A stretch of DNA of 64,000 nt, taken from positions 1-64,000 of the forward strand of contig VCJN01000482.1 in NCBI GenBank assembly GCA_006384855.1, given 5' to 3'. The notes beneath the pieces are model-generated. The model ran no database searches. It saw nothing but the letters and a program-made list of their open reading frames with translations, and was not told the DNA's origin. Of this stretch, positions 55,521 to 64,000 are shown in pieces. This DNA comes from Tetraselmis striata (taxonomy: Eukaryota > Chlorophyta > Chlorodendrophyceae > Chlorodendrales > Chlorodendraceae). How positions within the stretch are numbered: the first letter of the stretch is position 1; the number at the start of each line of letters is the position of its first letter. Made by a program: the position numbers and the translations under genes.

Positions 55521-58500
55521 GAACCGGGACAAGAAGATCCTTAACCGGGACAAGAGCATCGGCGTCCCGGGCCGACGCGGCGGTTCGCGAGCTAGCTATC
55601 CAACGCCAGCAGACGGCGCCCCACCGCGGCGCCAGCAGTCTGGTAGCGGCGCTGAGCTGCCGCTCAACAGGGCAACGGGCCGCCGTGGCGGCGCTAGTCC
55701 CGTAGCAGAGCGCTGCCGCGAGCGACGGCGGGAAGTGGAGTACGACACGCGCTCCGCCGAGACGCGTGCCCGCATGGCGGCCGAGGGCGGTGGCGTTGCG
55801 CTGCCCAGCGACCCGTTCAACGCGCGCCACGTGCGTGAGGCTGGGAACGAGCAGGTGGGGCAGATGCGCAGGCAGAGCACTTCGTGCGGGCCGGGCGCCT
55901 TGGGGGCCCGGGGACCGGGGGCCGGGGTGGCAAGGGAACGACAGACCGCTGGCTAGGCTGGGGCGAACGGCCGGGGGCTGACAGGCTTTGCCCGCAGGTA
56001 GAGCTTTTCCTGTTTGGGGCGACGCCCACCAGGGTATCGGCGAGCCCGCAAGAGGAGGCTGACCGCCGCGAGCGGGCTGCCCGGGCCACGGAGCGTGCGG
56101 CGCGTGCAGGTGGGAGCACCCCTGCGCTTGCGCCCTCCTGCGCACCCGACGGGCTGGCAGCATCCATCCACGCAGTGCTCATAGCAGCAGCGGTGGCGGC
56201 CAGCGCACAACCCCTTACACGCCGAATGACCTGTCCTGTCCTGCCCCCGCAGAGTGGGAGCGGTCCTCTAAGACCAGGCCGCCGCCACCAGACCGCGCGC
56301 AGTCTGGCCTGGGGACAAGCTGCTCGATCAGTGACCGGGGTTTACCTGCAAGGAGGTGCGCCATGGCGTTTCAGCCCAATCCCTTCCATCTCATACCATC
56401 CCGAGCCCACGCCACGCCGCCAGCTGTGCATGACCCACCTTGGCGGATTGTGCCTGCTCCTCCTACAGGCCGAAGAGTGCCGCCTCCAGCAGGCTGAGGG
56501 GCGCGTTGCACAGCTCCCGTGCGCCTGGCGTGAAGCAGATGGCGGTGATGGCCGACTTGGACATGCGCGTGTACGTGGCCCACAGCTCCCGCCGCCCTTG
56601 CAGCCCATTCCGCTGTACTGCTGACACAATTGCTGTATCACCTCTGAGGGCTAGGGCTGCCTGCATGCTGAAGGGGCAGACTATACCCATGGGTACTGGC
56701 GCGGCAATACAAACACGGCAAAAAAATCCCCCTACCTCTCATAGGTCAAATATATACCAAAAGTCCTATGGGTAGAAGACTTATATTTTGTGATGTTACA
56801 GGTGCGCCGGCACCTGTAGTTACATAGTTCCACTTTCAACAACAACAGCACGGCAATGCACACGTAACAATGCACTGCCTGCCTGCGCGCAATCGTACTT
56901 AAATACTCCCTCTCTTTGCCGCACCATCGTGTAGTGTGTCACACCAGGAGACGTTCCACGTGCGGTTCGCCCAACAGGAGGCAACACGCCCGGGGTCAGC
57001 GCGCTGCGGCGCCCCGCTGCGGCCGCAATCCGCGGCGCGCAGCAAGTCGGTGGGGCGTGCCGGGATGGAGAAGAGCATCTTTGGGGGCAGCTTTGTGCAC
57101 CCGGTGGAGCTCGGCAGCGACGCGTTTGACCGCCTGCCCCGCAGGTGCGCGTGGCAACCTGTCCAAACATCCCTACTTCCACACCTGACTACATAGGCGA
57201 AGGGGGGAGGGGGAGCGGCAGGAGGTGCTAGTTTCGCGCTGGTCTGCATAGGAGGGCTCACTGTCCTGGTCGGTCACCACATCCTCGGTCATGGTTAGCT
57301 ACGTCTTGATGTTTCTGATCCCCTCGCAAAGAACGAAACACACTGGCTATCTTGATGTCTGTCAGGATCACACCACACAGATATCGCGCGGAGTTTCCGG
57401 CGCGGCAATTCATCATTTTTGGCGACCCGCGCACCCCCAATGACATGATGCCCCCGCCCATGCCCCCGCAGGCCGCAGCACCCGCCGTCCCCCTGGGTGA
57501 TGGACAACGGGCACGGGCGCCTGGGGCACCACTACTACATGACCAACAGCGTGCGGGCGATGCCGCGAAGCCGCTCCGTGCCAAAGCAGCAGGCAAGACC
57601 CCCCCCCCCCCCCCCCCCCCCCACCCTAGCTCTTTTGTCTTTAAGCAATGCATATGAGAGGAGGAAAACCATCAAATCTCTCTTTTCGTATACTTACTTC
57701 TTAATATATGCATATATATCCAATGTGAATATATATATAATTTTAAAATATTCAAACAGTGAATGTTATGGAATTTTGATATTACATATCACACATTTTT
57801 CATTTCTTAGTTGTAGCAAGGTTATCCTCCACTTTTAGATTTGTTGTAGCAGGCGTGCGCCCCATCCCTCCCTCCTTGCTTGCTTGCGAGCTCCCAATCT
57901 CCCCTCGCAAAGCTTCCTCCGCAGCCTTACCAGACCAAGTGGCTGGCGCGCACCTGCAGGAGGCCCTCAGGCAGGATAGCGTTAGGAGGGGCGGCTCGGA
58001 GGACGTGCAGGCGCAGCGCTGTGCCAGGTCGGTGCCCTCTCACCACCTTCACCCCACCTCATCCCACCCTATCCCATCCCATCTCAGCCCATCAGCAAAG
58101 GACACAGCCACTCCCCCCCCTCCCCCCCCTCCCCCCCCCCCCCCCCGGGGGGGGGAGGCCCGCCTTCTCATCACACATGCCATGCTGTTAGTGTAAGCCG
58201 CATACCGCTGGACACGCGGCCCCATGCGGACGTGCAAACGTGGACACAATAATTGTAGCTATTGTTGCATGGTGTTACAGGTCCGGGGTGGCTGTCGGGC
58301 GGGGGTGATTGGGCCTGCGATTGCCGTATCCGCGGTTGCCCTTACGCGCGGGGCCTCGCACATGGCACTCACTATCAATACCTCCATCCACCTTAGCCCC
58401 GCCTGCCCGCGTGCGCCGACCTGATGCAGCCCGCAGATGGGAGTGAGCAGCAGCCGGGGATGGCGTCCGCTGCCCACAGGCTCCCCGTGAGTGGCCCCCT

Positions 58501-59932
58501 CTCCCCCCTCTCCCCCCTCGTCTTTAACCACCACATTCTTCCACCTCATTCCAGCAGGTCCGTATCCGCGCTGCTTACCAATCCCCCTTTTGCTTCCACC
58601 CCGCAGGGTGCCCGGATCCTCCTATGATGGCGTAGGCCACGGTAGGGCGGGGCTGGCGGCGGTCGCGGCGGCGGCTGCGCAGCAGGTGGGCCAATTCCGC
58701 CCACCCCTGCTCCCATGTTGCCGTGCCGGCAATCGCTCGGCGGCCAGCTGAGGCTGTGCTGTGCGGGCCGTGCGGTGACGACAGAGCCATGCCAGGGAGA
58801 GCGGCGTAGCGCGGTACAACAGTGGCGCGGTTAGTGCCCCCCCCCCCCCCCCCCCCCAACAAGGAGTCCCTTGCATCCTAGTTGTCTGCCAGCCCTTGTG
58901 CTGCTCATGCCTGTCTACCTGCTGCTGCTACGTGTGCGTCTCCGCGTGTAGTCTGTCTGGGCTAGCGCCCTCTGTTTAACGTATGCGTCATTCAGTGCTG
59001 ATCAGTCTGCCGGTCCGAGTTACGCCCGTCCTATCAAAGCATTCATCACGTACGATGGGCCACATAGGCAGATGCGGATTCCCTGCGCACTGACGCACTG
59101 GGATAAATACCCTAATTTTGATTTGATTTGATTTGAAGAGCTTATCTGTGTACATATACATGTCTCTTCAAATTTCAAGTGTTTCACTCCCTACCTTGAC
59201 CTCTTAATACATGGCATGGCATGGTGTGTGGATGTGGGCGTGGATGTGTATATGTTGCGGCTTGTTCCTTAATTTCCTGTCACGACTCCCATCAGGTCTC
59301 TGGGTGCTTGGCCGTTTGACTCACGGTTGCTGCCCATGAGTGCAGGTGCCGCGGGTGCAGCGGCGCGCGCCATCCAGCTTCACGTCGCTGCTCCACAGCC
59401 AGCCTAGCCCCAGCAGCAGGTACGCCCCCCTTGCACGGCCTCCCGGGCGGCCCGGCAGCAAGGGGAGTGAGAGACCCAGACACACTCACCACACTGTATC
59501 CGCGCTTTGGGTTCACTGTGCACACTGATATGTGACACCGTCGCAAAGAAGGGGTGATTGTGTTTTTGGAAGTATACCAGAATGCGTCACGAATATAGAT
59601 TAAACTCTCTGTGGAAATGATGAAAAACAGTTCATTATTATTTTTGCGACCTGCGATCCCGGTACGGTACCTGTAGCTTGGCGCCAGGGCCCTGAAGCCC
59701 GCGCTCTCACTCTCTCCTTCCCGCCTGCCTCCCTGGCGGCCGCTGCGGCACCCGACCTTCCAGGAGGCCGGCAGCTATCGCGGACAAGTACAACGACTCC
59801 GGGGGCGGCGGGTACTACGGCGGCAATCGCGAGCTGCAGGAGTCGAAACCCCACCCCGGGGTCGCGCGCAGCCGGTCAGCCTACTGGCGGCAGGGGGGCA
59901 GCGCACGAGCTACCCGCACCCCGCTCAGCTGA
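55521..59932 (+). CDS. Multi-exon gene of unknown function (5' end not found)
   Basis: Eleven exons join with consistent phases: 55521-55854, 55998-56109, 56253-56355, 56469-56634, 56948-57144, 57472-57592, 57960-58031, 58437-58486, 58607-58685, 59346-59419 and 59764-59932. They give about 491 residues up to the stop, with the first exon opening in mid-codon. The end of exon 4 and the junctions around 58031-58437 are the least sure; an extra exon near 58281 is possible. No known domain is recognised. Visible features are Arg/Glu-rich helical stretches that could coil (around V-E-Y-D-T-R-S-A-E-T and E-E-A-D-R-R-E-R-A-A), a conserved-looking W-V-M-D-N-G-H-G-R-L-G-H-H-Y-Y-M-T-N segment, and a basic Ser/Gly/Tyr-rich C-terminus. 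The intron after 57592 starts GCAAG (GC-AG type), followed by C24. Long C runs also occur in the introns at 58110-58147 and 58837. Confidence 0.65.
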
Positions 59933-61152
59933 CCCCGGCGGTCACTCGGCGGGCGCAGGATCTCGCTGCCGCTTTTGCGCTAACTTCAACACTCGCAGCA
60001 CAAGTTACTTCCTCCCCGAGCGTCGACTCGGAAGGCGCCGAGCAATTTGCTTAGGCTGGATCGATTATTGAGTCGACAAGCGTCCACCAAGACGCGGCAC
60101 CAGCAGGCAACGCACAACACCTCTGGATGCAGTGAATCCGCCAGAGCGCGGCCCCACATTCGGGGTGCATCACGAATAAAAAGCTCGGCGGTAGATGGGG
60201 CTGTACGAGTAAGAACTACCAAGCCCCAGGAGCAGCAGGCGCGCGAGTTGCCCCAGCACGCCCGCTCAATGTAGTAATGCACGCTGCCAAGCTTGATTAT
60301 GGCCAAAGCTGAATATATTATGCATATGTGCCAAGAATGGGTCGACTTGCCCTCTCGTCATCTGTACGCGTGTCTACTGCGGAATGACGCAACCCCTCCC
60401 CACAACCCAGAGAAAATTCGTGCCATTCGGTGCCCAGCAGCAGCAAGACCAGTTTGACGAAGCAGCGCGTTGCATTTCCAATACAGACACGCCTGGCTCA
60501 CCCGACAACTCGTGCAGAAGCCGGCACAGCTCCCCCGCCCCCTTGAGCCCAACTGGAGAAGGGCACGGCACTTGCACCGAAGGCTGTATTCGCATGTAGG
60601 GATAGTTGGCTGGGCTTCCGTGGAATGCCTCGACCTCCCTACACGGTCCCACGGTGCGGCGACCGTGCTCGCCTCGCGATGCGGCGATGGCACAGCGACG
60701 CCCGGCGCAGCAGAAACGGGACGAGGGAGGCGAAAGGGTTGATAACGCGCGGTGGGGCGGTGCTGAGTAACGGGGTCTCGAAACCCTACTCGTCGAGACG
60801 GGGCGGAGCACGTCCGTCGTACCATCGTATGATTTCGTATCTTATTTCCAATACGGATGCAACAATATATTCGTATGGTTTTGCAGTATCACGAGATTCC
60901 CGGAGAACTGCCAGGTCAGCGCGCCACGCAGCCTTTCGGTGCGCTTTCAGGCTGTATTGATGGCGGCGGCGCCCTTCCCGTGCTGTTGCGAGACGGCAAT
61001 AAAGCGCTGCTCCGCGGAGCTCCGCCGATGGCACATTGAACTTCATCTCCGTCACCCACCACCCGTGCCGGCACCAAGAGACTCCCTTATCGCAACCAGC
61101 GCCGACCCTCCCGCGAAATTTTCCCTTGACGTACTCCGGGAACCCGTGCGCG
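59933..61152. promoter_or_regulatory. Intergenic and upstream region of ilvD
   Basis: No supported gene. One plus-strand frame at 60384-60599 looks mildly protein-like (A-Q-Q-Q-Q-D-Q-F-D-E-A) but lacks relatives and a splice context. The last 120 bp before 61153 is GC-moderate; an in-frame upstream ATG at 61036 would add 39 residues, but the Ala-rich leader after 61153 fits a plastid transit peptide better. No defined promoter box is seen. Confidence 0.35.
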
Positions 61153-64000
61153 ATGGCACCAGCGATGACTGCGGCCGCGTCGGCGGCGGCAACGGGCGTG
61201 GCGCCACTCCGCTTTGTCGGCGGCCGTCGCCACGCGGCGCGCTCTCCCGCTCGCCTGGCCGTCCGCGCCACCGCTGCGCCCGAGTCGCCCACCGACGCCC
61301 CCGCCTCCACAGCGGGCCTTAACAAGTTCAGCTCCCGCATCACGCAGCCAAAGTCGCAGGGCGCATCGCAGGCGATGCTGTACGCGACGGGCCTGACGGA
61401 GGCGGACATGAACAAGCCGCAGGTGAGTGGCCGGGAGTCGAGGACCTGGAGGGGGGGGTGTGTGTGTGGGGGGGGGGGGGGGCTTTCGTATCGTACCCGA
61501 GAAGCGGGCACACACAGCCATGCCGCATCCAATTCCGGGCTCGAGGTGACATGGGACGCCAGGGCTGGGCGCGCCTCCCCCCTCTCCCCCTCGGCTTTGA
61601 CTCTGGTGTGCGCTGGCTGGCTGGTGTCGTCGCGCAGATTGGCATCTCCTCCGTGTGGTACGAGGGCAACCCCTGCAACATGCACCTCATGGACCTCGCG
61701 CTGGTGCGTGGACCCCCCCTTTCCCCCCTCCCCCTTTTTCGCCTCCCCACCTGTAAAAATATGAATACTTACCAGGTCGTACCCATGTTTAACAACTCAG
61801 AACTACTGAGATCTGCAGCCAGAGCAGTGGACATCTCCAGTATGTATAGATTCCCTCATCAAAATAAACCAAAAAGCCCCGGCTAGAGCCACGGCTCGCA
61901 CTTAAATCCACCTGATCCTTACACCAGCTCACCATGCCCGCGCGCCACCGGCACCACCGCCAATGCAATCCCCGCAGGACGTGAAGATGGGCGTGCAGGA
62001 TGCGGGCATGGTGGCGTACCGCTTCAACACCATTGGCGTCTCGGACGGCATCTCCATGGGCACCGACGGCATGAGCTACTCGCTGCAGTCGCGCGAGATC
62101 ATCGCGGACAGCATCGAGACCGTGCGCCCCCTTCCCCAGTTGGATGACCCCATCAGCGCCCTCCTCCAAGCGATGCCCCCCGTGCGAGGGATGGCGTGAG
62201 CACCGCCCCCTCCCCGTCCCCCCCCTCCGTACATAACCGCAAACGGGGCGCGCTGCAGGTGATGGGCGCCCAGTGGTACGACGGCAACATCTCGCTGCCG
62301 GGGTGCGACAAGAACATGCCCGGCACGCTCATCGCCATGGCGCGCCTCAACCGCCCCGCAATCATGATCTACGGCGGGACCATCAAGCCCGGCGTCGCCA
62401 CCGCCAACGGCGAGCCGCTCGACATTGTCTCGGCGTTCCAGAGCTTTGGTACCCCCCCTCTTTTAACCCAATCAACCCAACCCATTAGGCCTAACCTGAA
62501 GGAAGTTTACTGATCACAGAAGTCACAAGTTGCTGTCTCCAGCATCTGTGTGTAGGAGCTTCATTGGAATCTTTGCTGGTTCACTATATGTCACTCTGCG
62601 GCGCCCCTCTCCGCGCCCCCCCTCTACCCCTCATGGGCGACCCGCCCCAGCATCCCAACCTGTCAGACCTGCGGTTGCGCATCTGAGCTCCCCCACGCCT
62701 CCCCTGGTGGCCGCAGGTGCCTACAGCGCGGGGCTGATCGACGAGAAGGAGCGCTTTGACATTGTTCGTAACTCGTGCCCTGGCGCGGGCGCCTGCGGCG
62801 GCATGTACACCGCCAACACCATGGCCTCCGCCATTGAGGTACGCCCCGCCTCGACCCGCATGCACGCGGTAGCCGCTAATCTGCAGGGTACAGTACAACC
62901 ATAGACATCAACCGCGGGCCGGCTTACAGAACCATTTATTGCGGATCGCGGGTCTACTGAATACATATTTGTTTTGCACCATCCGGTCCGAACACCCGTG
63001 CCATTTTCGTGGTATTCCCCCTTTCCCTGACACATCCCAAGATCCACCGAGTCTTTTTCTGTTCACGGCAATGTAAGGAGGGGGTCACACACAACCAGAT
63101 TCACACAGCAAACCCAAAGTGCGGCGCTGATGACACAGTGCGATGGCCATCACCGGTGCTGTAGTATCCCTGAGCATGTATGTATGCCTGTTGTTGTATG
63201 TATGCCTGAACAGCCCGGCACAGCCATGTTACGGTAACCTCCTTGTCGCACAAAGGGCGCCGTGTGATGACAGTAGCCAACATGCGCATAGCATCAGCAG
63301 ACCCTGGCATCCATTGACCCCCTCTTTCCCCCCGGCGGTCCCTCCTTTGCCCCGTTGCGACCCCTTCTCCGCGGGCCCAGGCGATGGGCATGACGTTGCC
63401 GTACTCCTCCTCCATCCCGGCGGAGGACCCCCTGAAGCGCGACGAGTGCCGTATGGCGGGCGCGGCGCTGCTCAACCTCATGAAGATGGACCTCAAGCCG
63501 CGCGACATCATGGTGCCCCCCCCCCCCCCCCCCCAATGACTGGATTTTATCTTGAGACAGCGCCAGCATTGCACTTCTGTGCATAACAGCGTGGCGGCGC
63601 TGCCTGGACGGGTGGCAAATGAGCGACTGAGTGGGTGATCGTTCTGCTTTGCCCCCCCCCCCTTTTCTCCTCCCCCCGTTGCATCAGACGCGCGCCGCGT
63701 TTGAGAACGCGATGGTGCTCATCATGGCCACCGGCGGCTCCACCAACGCGGTGCTGCACCTGCTGGCTATGGCCAGGGCCTGCAACGTGCCGCTCAGCAT
63801 CGACGACTTCCAGAAGGTGCCCCCCCCCCCCCCCTTCTCTTTTCTTTCGCTGACAGTGTCTCAGGCCATGCCTTCTTCAACCTCACCCCCATTCTCACCC
63901 CCCTCCCCACACCGCCACAGGTCTCCGACCGTGTGCCTTTCATCGCGGACCTGAAGCCCTCCGGCAAGTACGTCATGGAGGATCTGCACAAGGTGAGGCT
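61153..64000 (+). CDS. ilvD: Dihydroxy-acid dehydratase, plastid precursor (partial, eight exons seen)
   Basis: Catalyses dehydration of 2,3-dihydroxy-isovalerate and 2,3-dihydroxy-3-methylvalerate in valine and isoleucine synthesis in the plastid. Exons are 61153-61422, 61638-61703, 61978-62121, 62259-62448, 62717-62838, 63381-63512, 63688-63816 and 63921-63992, then a donor; the gene continues past the window. The 375 codons seen are roughly 60% of a plant-type precursor. Residues 1-45 are an Ala/Arg/Ser transit peptide. The family core then begins [14 protein letters not shown], with the Fe-S cluster cysteines in [16 protein letters not shown] and [11 protein letters not shown], and later [11 protein letters not shown] and M-A-T-G-G-S-T-N. 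The D-K pair of the second motif is expected to serve Mg binding. Introns 2, 4, 6 and 7 have C runs just after the donor, and intron 1 has a G15 run. Confidence 0.96.

Noticed and set aside
60384-60599. A 71-codon plus-strand frame with a Gln-rich start
   Set aside because: It has an ATG and a plausible composition but no relatives, no splice context and no neighbour that it could join.
60786-61685. A 299-codon minus-strand frame overlapping the start of ilvD
   Set aside because: Most of it is antisense to ilvD exon 1 and to the G/C-rich intron; ilvD is certain.

Overview
This is a nuclear window from a eukaryote, most likely a unicellular green-lineage alga. Three observations support this: spliceosomal GT-AG introns of about 90-660 bp, two nuclear genes whose products carry plastid-targeting leaders (a Psb27-type thylakoid-lumen protein and dihydroxy-acid dehydratase), and high GC in coding DNA. 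The species cannot be named from the sequence. I see no bacterial operons, no CRISPR array and no rRNA.

Six host gene models are well supported because exon phases close exactly. (1) A six-exon Psb27-family gene, minus strand, 7511-9426. (2) An eleven-exon MDR/VAT-1-like quinone oxidoreductase, plus strand, 25210-29571. (3, 4) Two copies of a three-exon gene for an unrecognised 652-residue protein, minus at 35395-38123 and plus at 49410-52180, arranged head-to-head around 11 kb of repeats. (5) A multi-exon gene of unknown function, plus strand, 55521-59932, with its 5' end not found. (6) ilvD, plus strand from 61153, running off the right edge. Weaker coding-like segments lie at 14.6-15.1, 16.2-17.9, 18.6-19.2 and 22.2 kb.

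Most of the rest is repeat DNA. From 1 to 6.4 kb there are two tandem TIR elements, an inverted-repeat-bounded block holding a reverse-transcriptase-class fragment, and a 3'-end fragment of a related element. From 9.76 to 12.7 kb lies a tyrosine-recombinase element just upstream of psb27; a decayed relative occupies 39.9-42.9 kb. From 14 to 24 kb there are satellites: 22 perfect 30-bp units, two 181-bp units, three 370-bp units and two 388-bp units. A retroelement endonuclease-domain fragment lies at 31.9-33.6 kb, a tRNA-derived SINE-like head at 39.3 kb, an array of short palindromes at 44.3-44.5 kb, and an integrase-bearing fossil at 44.7-48 kb.

The main surprises are these. The paralogue pair is a mosaic: exon 1 is about 81% identical in protein, while exons 2-3 and intron 2 are nearly identical, as expected from gene conversion. 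Poly(C)/poly(G) runs of 13-30 bases are very abundant and often sit just after 5' splice sites on the sense strand. A 9-base motif, TAGCGACTA, occurs eight times, several times at repeat junctions.
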